A DNA stretch of 64,000 nt from Asticcacaulis sp. YBE204 (GCF_000495855.1 NZ_AWGF01000004.1:186001-250000); one strand, 5' to 3'; positions 8,910 through 16,486 are shown, counted from the first letter of the stretch. Notes: a model not told the origin generated them from the letters alone. Made by a program: numbers and translations.

Positions 8910-9338
8910 ATGGAAAACAAATCTGAAATTACGGAAATGGCCGTCGAAATCGTTTCGGCCTATGTTGGCAACAATTCGGTTTCGGCCAGTGAATTGCCGG
9001 CCCTGATCCAGAACGTCTATGCCGCGCTGAATTCGATCGGCCTGGGCGAAGCGCCCGCCCCCGAAGCGCCGAAGGAGCCCGCCGTATCGGTGAAGAAGTC
9101 GATCTCGAACGACTTTATCGTCTGCCTTGAAGACGGCCGCAAGTTCAAGTCGCTCAAGCGCCACCTGCGCACCAAGTACAATATGAGCCCCGAAGAATAC
9201 CGCGCCAAGTGGAACCTGCCGAAGGATTACCCGATGGTCGCCCCGAACTACGCCAAGGCGCGTTCGGATCTGGCCAAGCAGATGGGCCTCGGTCAGGGCG
9301 GTCGCCAGGCCGCGCGTAAGCCGCGAGCCAAGGCGTAA
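8910..9338 (+). CDS. mucR: MucR/Ros family transcriptional regulator
   Basis: The 142-residue protein matches the MucR family along its length. An N-terminal oligomerisation region (1-60) is followed by a Ros-type zinc-finger-like domain, FIVCLEDGRKFKSLKRHL, with Cys72, Asp75 and His85. The fourth ligand position, His in classical Ros proteins, is Lys89-Tyr90 here, so zinc may not be bound; zinc-free Ros/MucR domains are known in rhizobial homologues. MucR proteins silence AT-rich promoters much as H-NS does, and in Caulobacter they act with SciP in the cell-cycle circuit. The ATG at 8910 follows GAGGTAATGTA. A longer frame from 8808 lacks family similarity. A rho-independent terminator follows. 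Confidence 0.93.
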   Translation: MENKSEITEMAVEIVSAYVGNNSVSASELPALIQNVYAALNSIGLGEAPAPEAPKEPAVSVKKSISNDFIVCLEDGRKFKSLKRHLRTKYNMSPEEYRAKWNLPKDYPMVAPNYAKARSDLAKQMGLGQGGRQAARKPRAKA

Positions 9339-9367
9339 CGAGCCAAAAGAATCGTTAAAGTATAAAG

Positions 9368-9399
9368 CGCCCTGAGCCTTTGGTTCAGGGCGTTTTTTC
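9368..9399 (+). terminator. Rho-independent terminator of mucR
   Basis: The stem CGCCCTGAGCC / GGTTCAGGGCG with a short TTT loop is followed directly by TTTTTT. It lies 30 bp after the mucR stop codon. Confidence 0.9.
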
Positions 9400-9516
9400 T
9401 GTGACCTAATTGACTCGTAAAGGTGTCGTTAACCCTTTTTTGCTTGCCAAGGAATCGCCGCTTAAGAGAAGGTGAAGTTTAGTGATTCGCATACGGGGCG
9501 TAGTTTCAGGGTAATT

Positions 9517-10023
9517 ATGGCGGGTATCGCAGCCGAAATGCTGGGCGCTTTGCGCACGCACGAGGAAGTCTTCCGATATTGGAAGAGCCTGCGTAACCGC
9601 GGCCGCCTGCCGTCGCGGGCCGATATCGACCCGACCCATGTGCGTCGCCTCCTGCCGACCATTTCGCTGATCGACGTGCTTGAGGCCGATCCGGCCAATA
9701 ATCCCGACGCGTTCCGTCAGCGACTGGCCGGCACCGATCTCTACCAGGCCTACGGCATGGAGATCACAGGCCGGACCATCGCCGACATCTATACGCCGCA
9801 GGAAGCGCAATACTGGGCCGAGGAGTTGAGCTTCGTGGTCCATAATCGCAAGCCCAATGTCGGCCTGCATTCGATGGCGTGGCGCGGCACCAAGGGGCTC
9901 AGCCTGTTCTGGCTGCGTCTGCCGCTCGCCTCCGACGGCGTCACCGTCGACATGATTCTGGGCCACGACGCTCTTATCGGTCGCCCTGATATGGTTCAGG
10001 CGTCGGGCATTCGCGCCGCCTGA
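9517..10023 (+). CDS. PAS domain-containing protein (PAS_5/PF07310-like)
   Basis: The 168-residue protein contains the pattern seen in PAS_5-type proteins of alphaproteobacteria: FRYWKSLRNRGRLPSRADIDP near the N-terminus, then IDVLEADP, RLAGTDLYQAYGMEITGRTI and LSFVVHNRKP. There is no output domain, so it is a stand-alone sensor or adaptor. ATG 9517 with GGGTAATT upstream gives the usual family start; a GTG at 9472 would add 15 residues. It lies downstream of mucR on the same strand, but a terminator separates them. The ligand and target are unknown. Confidence 0.75.
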   Translation: MAGIAAEMLGALRTHEEVFRYWKSLRNRGRLPSRADIDPTHVRRLLPTISLIDVLEADPANNPDAFRQRLAGTDLYQAYGMEITGRTIADIYTPQEAQYWAEELSFVVHNRKPNVGLHSMAWRGTKGLSLFWLRLPLASDGVTVDMILGHDALIGRPDMVQASGIRAA

Positions 10024-10123
10024 TCGGGTCTTATCCCTAATCCAAAACGTAGATATCTGACCGCTCGGTTAAGGGGAGCTTTGTGCGGTTGTGCGCGCAG
10101 AAATCTACGTCTCAGGGCTTTAA

Positions 10124-10143
10124 ATTAGGTATTTATACCTAAT
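10124..10143. promoter_or_regulatory. Palindromic operator candidate ATTAGGTA-ttta-TACCTAAT
   Basis: A perfect 8-bp inverted repeat with a 4-nt spacer sits in AT-rich DNA 66 bp upstream of the DnaA-domain gene. The same gap holds a second, wider inverted repeat (ACGTAGAT near 10048 and ATCTACGT near 10103). The two together suggest a regulated promoter. Autoregulation is possible but untested. Confidence 0.45.
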
Positions 10144-10209
10144 AATTTTCTTTACATAGGAAAGTTATCCTCTCATGGTGGGTGCCGTGCAAAATGAGAA
10201 CAAATCGGC

Positions 10210-10587
10210 ATGAAAATGCCCGCCAAACTCACTGTCGTTAGCCCGGTTGCCGGGGTCTCTCACGCCGAAGATCGCCTGCGCGTCCGGTTGGTGATCGAAC
10301 TTGTGGCCCTGGCGATGGACGTGCCGGCCGATCAGATCCGCAGCCCGTCGCGCAACAATGCCCGCGCGGCCCGCGCCCGTCAGACGGCGATGTATCTGGC
10401 CTATATCGCCTGGCAATGGCCCTTGGCGCGGGTAGGCGACGCCTTTGGCCGCGACCGCACCACGGTCGGCCATGCCTGCCGGGTGATCGAGGATTTGCGT
10501 GACGACCGGCGCTTCGATCAGACGCTCGACCGGCTGGAGGCCGCTTTGGCGGGTCTTCCGGCAGCGCTGGAATTCAAGTCGGCCTAA
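10210..10587 (+). CDS. Stand-alone DnaA domain IV (Bac_DnaA_C)-like HTH protein
   Basis: The 125-residue protein consists essentially of the DnaA C-terminal DNA-binding fold. The stretch ARQTAMYLAYIAWQWPLARVG and the signature FGRDRTTVGHACRVIEDL match the DnaA box-recognising helix-turn-helix (DnaA has GRDHTTVLHA). Domains I-III, including the AAA+ ATPase, are absent. Such proteins are common in alphaproteobacteria and mostly uncharacterised. They could bind DnaA boxes or related sites and compete with or adjust DnaA, or act as ordinary regulators. The stop codon overlaps the 5-bp duplication flanking the MITE-like element, so the insertion abuts the gene's 3' end. Confidence 0.8.
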   Translation: MKMPAKLTVVSPVAGVSHAEDRLRVRLVIELVALAMDVPADQIRSPSRNNARAARARQTAMYLAYIAWQWPLARVGDAFGRDRTTVGHACRVIEDLRDDRRFDQTLDRLEAALAGLPAALEFKSA

Positions 10588-10588
10588 G

Positions 10589-10758
10589 AGACTGTTTAAA
10601 AAGTCTTCGGGTCGCTCTCACGGGTCTTTATTTTCGCCCGCTATGTTGGAAACTTGCCCCGATGTTGACATCGGGGCTTCGCTTCCGCCTTGCGGCCAAA
10701 CTACGTTTTGCGAAAAAATCCCTCGCGAGTGCTCAACCGCTGACTTTCCAAACAGTCT
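10589..10758. mobile_element. MITE-like element with 17-bp TIRs and CTAAG target duplication
   Basis: The 170-bp element is bounded by imperfect 17-bp terminal inverted repeats: the left end begins AGACTGTTTaaAAAGTC and the right end, read in reverse complement, AGACTGTTTggAAAGTC, with two mismatches. The 5-bp direct repeat CTAAG flanks it on both sides (10584-10588 and 10759-10763). Inside is a hairpin, CCCCGATGTTGACATCGGGG (10655-10674). There is no transposase frame. Terminal repeats plus target duplication plus internal hairpin are the signature of a non-autonomous transposable element moved in trans. A small in-frame ORF across it (10499-10762) is not considered real. Confidence 0.75.
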
Positions 10759-10828
10759 CTAAGATTTCGCGTTACGGGCGAGACTATGGCTAAAATATGA
10801 CTCCCGGCCGCAAAGCGATTCTCACACA

Positions 10829-10857
10829 TTGACCTGCTGAGAAATGAGGGATGATAC
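10829..10857 (+). promoter_or_regulatory. Sigma70-type promoter for the small membrane protein
   Basis: TTGACC (10829-10834) and TGATAC (10852-10857) are separated by 17 bp and lie 40 bp before the ATG at 10898. The spacing and -35 box fit a housekeeping promoter. Confidence 0.5.
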
Positions 10858-10897
10858 TAATCCTGTTTAGATACTGACGTTTGCGTAAGGATAGATC

Positions 10898-11281
10898 ATG
10901 GCGGACGACAAGACCGCACCGGCGACGGTCACCACGATGAAAAGCCCGACGACTCCGAGTCTGCGTCCGGGCCTCGACAAGCCGACGCGCCACACCGTGT
11001 CGAACGAGGAACTGGACGCTCTGTGCGAGTCGCGGCGGGAATATATTACCGAATATGTCTGGGCGGCCTTCGGCGTTGCCATCGGTACCTTGCCGGGAAC
11101 GATCGCGCTGCTGAGCGGTTATATTTCCAGCGGCGGCAACTATGTGTTCAGGGTCGAAGGGCTGATGCAGTTCGGCCTGTTCTGCGCGGCGCTGGCGGTG
11201 GCGACCAGCATGGGACTTATGGCGCGCCGCCGGGCGCTTCGCGTGCGCGATATCGAGGCCGATATCCGGATGCGGGCCTAA
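10898..11281 (+). CDS. Small two-helix membrane protein, unknown function
   Basis: The protein has 127 residues. A charged, Thr/Pro-rich cytoplasmic N-terminus (1-50) is followed by two hydrophobic segments (about 53-75 and 85-107) and a basic tail (MARRRALRVRDIEADIRMRA). No family is recognised. The ATG follows AAGGATAGATC, a good ribosome-binding site, and a sigma70-like promoter lies just upstream. The stop codon overlaps the convergent sufE gene by 4 nt. The MITE-like element ends 139 bp upstream, so its insertion may have changed the expression context. Confidence 0.7.
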   Translation: MADDKTAPATVTTMKSPTTPSLRPGLDKPTRHTVSNEELDALCESRREYITEYVWAAFGVAIGTLPGTIALLSGYISSGGNYVFRVEGLMQFGLFCAALAVATSMGLMARRRALRVRDIEADIRMRA

Positions 11282-11691
11282 CCCGCCGATGCTTTCAGGC
11301 GCTCGACCATCGAGATCAGGCCGTTGGTACGCTGGGACGACAGGGCTTCGTCGAGGCCGAGTTTGGTGAGCGTGTCGCGGATCGAGAAATCGCGGATTTC
11401 ACTCAGGGGCAAGCCGTTGAGCAAACGGACCAGAATGGCGATCAGGCCCTTGACGATATGGGCGTCGGATTCGCCGCGAAAGTTCAGCGTGCCCTCGGGG
11501 CCGTCGTCCATGACCAGCCACACCTGAGACGCACAGCCGCGCACGCGCGTCGCTTCGGTCTTTTCCGCGTCGGCCAGCGGCGCGAGGGCGCGGCCCATAT
11601 CGATGATGTAGCGGTAACGTTCTTCCCAGTCGTCGAAGAGCTCGAACTCTTCGAGCAGGTCGTTCAGGCGCGTGTCAAAGCTATCGGTCAT
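11278..11691 (-). CDS. sufE: SufE family cysteine desulfuration protein
   Basis: The 137-residue protein matches SufE throughout: LEEFELFDDWEERYRYII near the N-terminus, the active-site loop RVRGCASQVWL with Cys53, and the C-terminal helix LSSQRTNGLISMVERLK. SufE accepts persulfide sulfur from a SufS-type cysteine desulfurase and passes it to the SufBCD scaffold for Fe-S cluster assembly in the cytoplasm. No suf operon is nearby; separate sufE genes are usual in alphaproteobacteria. The ATG at 11691 lies just downstream of a dispersed hairpin repeat (11704-11750). Confidence 0.93.
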   Translation of the reverse strand: MTDSFDTRLNDLLEEFELFDDWEERYRYIIDMGRALAPLADAEKTEATRVRGCASQVWLVMDDGPEGTLNFRGESDAHIVKGLIAILVRLLNGLPLSEIRDFSIRDTLTKLGLDEALSSQRTNGLISMVERLKASAG

Positions 11692-11703
11692 GACGGCTAT
11701 ATA

Positions 11704-11750
11704 GAGCGCATTCCAAAAAGTGTGAAGCGGTTTTTGGAGTCAAATGCGCG
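11704..11750. repeat. Dispersed hairpin repeat, copy 1 (AAAAGTG...CGGTTTT core)
   Basis: The sequence contains CCAAAAAGTGTGAAGCGG followed by TTTTTGG, with outer arms GCGCAT/ATGCGC. It is one of five related copies in the window, the others at 27521, 30221, 40940 and 49421. It lies in the shared upstream region of sufE and downstream of the histidine kinase at 11794. Confidence 0.65.
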
Positions 11751-11793
11751 ATAAAACAAAAGCTTATAGGACGGCGAAAGGGTTTGCCCAAGC

Positions 11794-12597
11794 CTAAAAA
11801 TCGCTTTTCAAACGCAGGATCGCGGTCAAACCGGTGTCGGGTTCGGACTCCACGACGAATGCTGCGCCCATGGCCTTGCAACTCAGACGCACAATGGCCC
11901 AGCCCAGACCGGCACCGTCGCGTGTGCGACTGGCCTCGGTCGCGCCCTGTTCGAAGGGGCGCATCAGGCGCGGCAGGTCTTCGGGCGCCGGGGCCTTGCC
12001 GGGATTGAACAGGCGGATATCGACCCGCTCGCCGTAAACCTCTACCGTAAGCTCCACGGCGTGGCCTTCTGGGGTAAAATCGATGGCGTTGATCAGCAAA
12101 TGATCGAGGCAGTTAGCCAGACCCCGCGCGTCGAACAGGGCGCACAGGTCTTCGTCATCGAACCTCAGATCGAGCGTCACACTTTTCGCCTGAGCCCGTT
12201 TGCGCTGGCGGCGGACGGCGTCCTCAAGATGCGGCAGGATCGGCTCGACCTCGGGCGTCAGCACGTCGCTTTCGTTTTCCAGGCGCACGATTTCCAGAAC
12301 GTCATTGAACAGACTGAGCAGCTTTTTGCCGCTATCGCGGATGATCCCGGCATATTCGAGATATTGCGGTGCGCCGATCGGGCCATAAAGCTCATGCGTC
12401 AGGACTTCGGAAAAGCCGATGATCGAATTGAGCGGCGTGCGCAGTTCGTGGCTGACCATACGCATGAAGGCGCGCTTGCCCATTTCCGGTTCGGCTGCGC
12501 CGTAGGCCGCTGCAACCGAAGCTTCGATACCCGCGCGCGACCCGCCCTCTATTTCGGCGCTGTGCAGGACCGGCGTCTTTAACTGGGGCAAAGTCAT
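11794..12597 (-). CDS. Soluble HisKA histidine kinase with degenerate G1 box
   Basis: The protein is 267 residues from the ATG at 12597 (MTLPQLKTP); a longer frame to 12663 adds an unsupported extension. The phosphoacceptor region is canonical (MRMVSHELRTPLNSIIGFSE, His50), as is the N box (HLLINAIDFTPEG) and G2 box (DGAGLGWAIV). The G1 box, normally D-x-G-x-G, reads LFNPGKAPAPEDL, so the adenine-contacting Asp is Asn. It has no membrane segment or sensor domain beyond a short N-terminal region. The HELRTPLNSIIGFSE helix places it with the PleC/DivJ-like kinases of Caulobacterales. It could be an active kinase, a phosphatase, or a DivL-like regulatory pseudokinase. Confidence 0.82.
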   Translation of the reverse strand: MTLPQLKTPVLHSAEIEGGSRAGIEASVAAAYGAAEPEMGKRAFMRMVSHELRTPLNSIIGFSEVLTHELYGPIGAPQYLEYAGIIRDSGKKLLSLFNDVLEIVRLENESDVLTPEVEPILPHLEDAVRRQRKRAQAKSVTLDLRFDDEDLCALFDARGLANCLDHLLINAIDFTPEGHAVELTVEVYGERVDIRLFNPGKAPAPEDLPRLMRPFEQGATEASRTRDGAGLGWAIVRLSCKAMGAAFVVESEPDTGLTAILRLKSDF

Positions 12598-12747
12598 ACC
12601 GAAAGCCTTCGAATACGGACGAATACACCTCAGTATCACGGATCGATTAACCGTGTGTTTCACCGATTTGCCGTTGCCTGTGCATCAAAGCGGTAATTCT
12701 TCGCCTCTCACGCGATAAGCTTTCTATAACAGGGGCTATCCGATACA

Positions 12748-14574
12748 ATGAGGCATTACTTTTACCGTATCGGACGTCCCTTGCCGCTCAAGTCGTATTT
12801 TCAGGATATCAGCCGGACCTCGCCCCTGGCCGCCACGCCGCGCGGGCGCGTGCGGTTGGGGGTCATTGTCTGGCACCTCGGCTGGTCGGCGGTGACGCTG
12901 GCGGCGCTGCTCGGCCTGTTGCTGCTGCCGGCTTCGCCCAAGGTTCTGGGGGCGCTGGTCGTAGCGGCTTTACCGGGGGTCAGCGCCATCTTCCTGCTGA
13001 CGCGCGACAGCCATCGGGCGCGTCAGATACTGGTGTGGATCTGGGGCGTGGCCTGTCTGATCGCCATCGGCCTGACCGGTGGCATATTCGGACCGCTGGC
13101 GGCGTGGGCCGCCGCACCGATGGCCGCCGCCGTGGCGCTCAATCAGCGCCGCCTGATCCTGCTGGGGGCGACCCTGTCGGTGACGACGACCCTGTTTGCC
13201 ATTCTGTTGTCTCTGACGCGGTTGATCGGCCTGCCCGATCTGGTCGAAAGCTTCTGGTTGTCGTCTCTAGCGACGGTGACGCTCGTATCGGGCTTCGGTC
13301 TGGCGCTGCTGCCCGCGCTTCGGGTGCGCACGGAACTGGCCAAAGGCGCCGAGGACGACCGCGCGCGCTTTCTCAAACTGCTCAGTGAACAGCCGCACCT
13401 GATCGTGGCGCTGGACGAAGAGGGCCGGCTGATTTCGGCGCACGGCGAAGCCCCGTCCGGGCTCGATATGCCGACCCTGATGAAGCACGGGCTGGTGGTC
13501 TGCGCCCACGTGCCGGATCGTCTGCCGCTGATGCAGGCCATCGACGAAGCCCGTCTCAACGGCCGTGCCGAGGTGGGTTTCATGCCGCACGCCGCGCTCG
13601 ACCACTATGTCCGCCTGAGCCTGAGGCGCGGCCATGACGGGCGGCTGTACGGCGTGCTGATCGACGCGTCCTTGCAACACGCACGCGAGGACGCGCTGGA
13701 AACCGCGCGGTTCGAAGCCGAAAACCTCAATCAGGGCAAGTCGCGTTTTCTCGCCAGCATGAGCCACGAACTGCGCACGCCGCTCAATGCCGTCATCGGC
13801 TTCTCGGACATCATGCGCCAGCAACTGTTCGGCCCGATGTCGGACAAATATACCGAATATGCGCAACTGATCTGGGAGTCGGGTCAGCACGTGCTAGATC
13901 TGGTCAACGACGTCCTCGACATGTCGAAGATCGAGGCCCAGCGCTACGAACTGTCGCTTGAAACCTTCGATGCCCGCGAACCGGTTTCGGGCGCCTTGCG
14001 CCTGATCTTCACCGCCGCGCATGACAAGGGAGTCACGGTACGCTCGGTCCTGCCGCCGATGCCGGTCGAGGTCGTTGCCGACAAGCGTGCGCTCAAGCAG
14101 ATGTGCCTGAACCTGTTATCCAACGCTGTAAAATTTACTCCGCGCGGTGGCAGCGTGACCCTGATCCTGTCGGACGCCGGGGTCGACGGCATCGATGTTC
14201 AGATCACCGACACCGGCATCGGCATCGCCGCCGAAGACCTGCAACGGCTGGGTAAGCCCTATGAACAAACCGGGTCGATGGAGCAGCGCGCTATGGGTAC
14301 GGGGCTTGGCCTGTCGCTGGTGCAGGCTCTGGCCGGGCTGCATAAGGGGCGGATGAGTCTGGAAAGCGAGCCGGGAAAGGGGACCAGTGTCAGCCTTTTT
14401 CTGCCGATTGCGGCGCATTCGGACCAGCCGGAACTGCCGCTGCGCCCGCCCGCCGCACCGGAGGAGGCACGGGTGGCGGTGTCGAACGAGACACCGCGAC
14501 CGCTCGAAGACCGGCTCTATACGCCGCCCGATCTGAGCGGCAACGACTTCGTGATCCGACCGCCGAAAAGCTAG
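12748..14574 (+). CDS. DivJ-like multi-span membrane sensor histidine kinase
   Basis: The 608-residue protein begins with about six predicted membrane helices (residues 35-200), then a PAS-like linker (about 215-310), a HisKA helix with FLASMSHELRTPLNAVIGFSD (His near 347), and a HATPase domain with intact N box (NLLSNAVKFTPRG), G1 (DTGIGIA) and G2 (GTGLGLSLV). A Pro-rich tail of about 60 residues ends in DFVIRPPKS. Length, multi-span N-terminus and phosphoacceptor motif agree with DivJ, the stalked-pole kinase for DivK and PleD in Caulobacter. I treat DivJ orthology as likely but unproven. It diverges from the soluble kinase at 11794. Confidence 0.85.
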   Translation: MRHYFYRIGRPLPLKSYFQDISRTSPLAATPRGRVRLGVIVWHLGWSAVTLAALLGLLLLPASPKVLGALVVAALPGVSAIFLLTRDSHRARQILVWIWGVACLIAIGLTGGIFGPLAAWAAAPMAAAVALNQRRLILLGATLSVTTTLFAILLSLTRLIGLPDLVESFWLSSLATVTLVSGFGLALLPALRVRTELAKGAEDDRARFLKLLSEQPHLIVALDEEGRLISAHGEAPSGLDMPTLMKHGLVVCAHVPDRLPLMQAIDEARLNGRAEVGFMPHAALDHYVRLSLRRGHDGRLYGVLIDASLQHAREDALETARFEAENLNQGKSRFLASMSHELRTPLNAVIGFSDIMRQQLFGPMSDKYTEYAQLIWESGQHVLDLVNDVLDMSKIEAQRYELSLETFDAREPVSGALRLIFTAAHDKGVTVRSVLPPMPVEVVADKRALKQMCLNLLSNAVKFTPRGGSVTLILSDAGVDGIDVQITDTGIGIAAEDLQRLGKPYEQTGSMEQRAMGTGLGLSLVQALAGLHKGRMSLESEPGKGTSVSLFLPIAAHSDQPELPLRPPAAPEEARVAVSNETPRPLEDRLYTPPDLSGNDFVIRPPKS

Positions 14575-14584
14575 AGCTTTAAGC

Positions 14585-15523
14585 TTAAAGCTTCCCGCCG
14601 TACGGCGAGGGCAGGGTGACGAAGACCAGCCCCGGCACGAAATCCCCGGCTTCGAAGCGGGCATATTGTGTCCCGTCGTCGAAGTCGAACGCCACGACGA
14701 TGTCTTCGCGCGGGTCCAGTTTGGCGATCGCCGTCGTCGTGGTCATCGGGAAATCGAAACGCAGGGTGTCGCGCTTTTCCTGATGTCCGGCATATTTGCC
14801 TTCGACCGTAAAGCCGGCCAGATTGACGCGCGGCGCGTCGGTCAGGGCGATGCTGGTTTCGCGGCGCTGCCTGGCGGGAATGCTCAGATCATAGGTCGAA
14901 AACCCGGCGGGCATCCGCGCCGAGACGCTATAGGCGCTGCGATTGACCAGACCGTTGGAGCGATAATGCGGGTCGCGGACGATCAGGCGCGCCGCATAGG
15001 GCTGACGACCGTCGGGAAACTGTACCATAACGCTAAGGGTTTGCTGCGTCAGGGAGCCGTAGAGCCCGATAGCCAGGGCGACGTCACCGGTCTGCTGATA
15101 CTGAACCAGCCGCCATTTGGCGTCGCGCATCTGGGTGCGGTCGGCCTGCCACTGGGCGCGCAGGCCGGGCAGGGTCAGGCGGTTGCGCGTGACGAACCCC
15201 TTGTAGGCGCCCTTCATCGTCTCGACTTCGGCCAGCAGCGCCGGGTTGCGGCAATCGGCCCGCGTGGCGGCGGCCTTGGCCTTGCTCAGTGCGCCATAGA
15301 CGACCTCAGGCGCGACGCCGTGATTGAGGGCGGAATTGCGCGTTTGCAGCATCCCGGCTTTCAAGGCCAGCGTCGTCGGGCCGTCAAACCACTGACAGCG
15401 CGTATTGGCCGCCGTCACGAACTGCCGCTTGATCATGGTATCGAGTGACACGTCCTGCGCCGCGACGGGGCTGCACAGGGTGGCCATCAGCAGGAGCGCA
15501 AGCGGGGTTCGACATTTCTTCAT
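14585..15523 (-). CDS. Exported protein of unknown function
   Basis: The 312-residue protein has a clear signal peptide (KKCRTPLALLLMATLCSPVAAQ, cleavage after AQ near residue 23). The mature part has an alpha-helical first third with Cys pairs (TRCQWF and RADCRNP) and a beta-rich remainder containing FPDGRQPYAARLIVRDP and ARQRRETSIALTDAPRVNLAG. I do not recognise a family. It probably acts in the periplasm or outer membrane. It is convergent with the DivJ-like kinase gene, and the stop codons are 10 bp apart. Confidence 0.75.
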   Translation of the reverse strand: MKKCRTPLALLLMATLCSPVAAQDVSLDTMIKRQFVTAANTRCQWFDGPTTLALKAGMLQTRNSALNHGVAPEVVYGALSKAKAAATRADCRNPALLAEVETMKGAYKGFVTRNRLTLPGLRAQWQADRTQMRDAKWRLVQYQQTGDVALAIGLYGSLTQQTLSVMVQFPDGRQPYAARLIVRDPHYRSNGLVNRSAYSVSARMPAGFSTYDLSIPARQRRETSIALTDAPRVNLAGFTVEGKYAGHQEKRDTLRFDFPMTTTTAIAKLDPREDIVVAFDFDDGTQYARFEAGDFVPGLVFVTLPSPYGGKL

Positions 15524-15578
15524 GCCGTGACTATAGACAAACAGGCTTAAATGCCCGTGACCAAACAGGGTTAAACGA

Positions 15579-15908
15579 ATGCTACTGTCGACCGATCTGT
15601 GGGTGTCCGCCTTGATCCGCCGAGCCGAGATGGCCGGGGCGTTCGCCTATGTGTTGAAACGCGGCGATGCGCGGGCGGGCGCGGTTATCCTCAAGATCAC
15701 GCACCTGCGCGACCGCGAGACCTTTATCCTGCGTCAGGCCAATGCCGGGGATGAGACGCAGTGGATAAAGCCCATTGCTTCGCACGACCCGGAGGCGATC
15801 GAAAAATATATAGAGCGCGAACGCCGTTTCGACGCCGATCTCTGGATCGTCGAGATCGAGGACACCGAAGGCCGACATTTCCTGACGGAAAAGATTCAGC
15901 TTTTGTAA
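15579..15908 (+). CDS. DUF1491 family protein
   Basis: The 109-residue protein matches DUF1491 of alphaproteobacteria: LSTDLWVSALIRRAE at the N-terminus, GAVILKITHLRD, and ERERRFDADLWIVEIED near the C-terminus. The function is unknown; the family is small, cytoplasmic and nearly universal in Caulobacterales and Rhizobiales. The ATG follows CAGGGTTAAACGA. The next gene on the same strand lies about 70 bp away, so cotranscription is possible. Confidence 0.85.
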   Translation: MLLSTDLWVSALIRRAEMAGAFAYVLKRGDARAGAVILKITHLRDRETFILRQANAGDETQWIKPIASHDPEAIEKYIERERRFDADLWIVEIEDTEGRHFLTEKIQLL

Positions 15909-15981
15909 ACCCTGTTCCTAAACGGGATTTCAAACCCTGTGTGTGAAAGTGAGGACAAGTAACGCACAGAAGGTGTTGGTT

Positions 15982-16362
15982 TTGTATTTTCTGCTCAACG
16001 ATATCGTCCTCGACATTGACCCCGCGCGCATGATGCACCCGCTGGATGCGCAGCGCTTCGAAGCCCTGAGTCTCGACTATATCGCCCAACTGGGTAAGGA
16101 AATGTTCGCCGAAAACCCGCAGGCCCACCGCCTGAACCCCGAACGCGCCCGCCGCCTGTGCTACCTGATCCACATGAAACTGCCCCGCGTCAACGCCGCT
16201 CAGTTCTTCAATCAGGGCAATCGCGGCAAGGCCGAGGAGGTCGAAACGGCCTTCAAATCCCTCAACGACATGGCCATGGGCATGATGTACCAGCAACAGG
16301 CCAAGGGCGAACTCGACTACAGCAAGGTGGATGACGCCGTCTGGCAGCGCCGCGCCGCTTAA
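15982..16362 (+). CDS. Conserved hypothetical protein, TTG start
   Basis: The protein is 126 residues if translation starts at the TTG at 15982 (giving MYFLLNDIVLDIDP), which has a well-placed AGAAGGTG ribosome-binding site 5 nt upstream. A GTG at 15943 would add 13 residues of little character. The protein is helical, with PARMMHPLDAQRFEALSLDY and PERARRLCYLIHMKLPRVNAAQFF. Similar proteins occur in Caulobacter as far as I recall, with no known function. There is no signal peptide. Confidence 0.65.
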   Translation: MYFLLNDIVLDIDPARMMHPLDAQRFEALSLDYIAQLGKEMFAENPQAHRLNPERARRLCYLIHMKLPRVNAAQFFNQGNRGKAEEVETAFKSLNDMAMGMMYQQQAKGELDYSKVDDAVWQRRAA

Positions 16363-16463
16363 AATCGAGGTCTTTGGCCGATCAGTACGTCGCCGTCGCT
16401 TGCAGGTACGAAGTGTACCTGCGTCGCTAGGCTCCTGCTGCTCGTCTCAAATCTCTCGATTTT
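16361..16463. other. Structured intergenic region between convergent genes
   Basis: A 9-bp inverted repeat, AAAATCGAG (16361-16369) and CTCGATTTT (16455-16463), encloses a central hairpin GCAGGTAC...GTACCTGC (16402-16421). The left arm overlaps the TAA of the gene at 15982. The folded RNA could protect or end the transcript. No U-tract is present on either strand at the right distance. Confidence 0.5.
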
Positions 16464-16486
16464 AGGTCCGGAGTCGCTCCTCTTCA

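Noticed and set aside
15982-16362. Start at GTG 15943 for the hypothetical gene
   Set aside because: TTG 15982 has a better placed ribosome-binding site and the family-like start YFLLND. The longer version remains possible.
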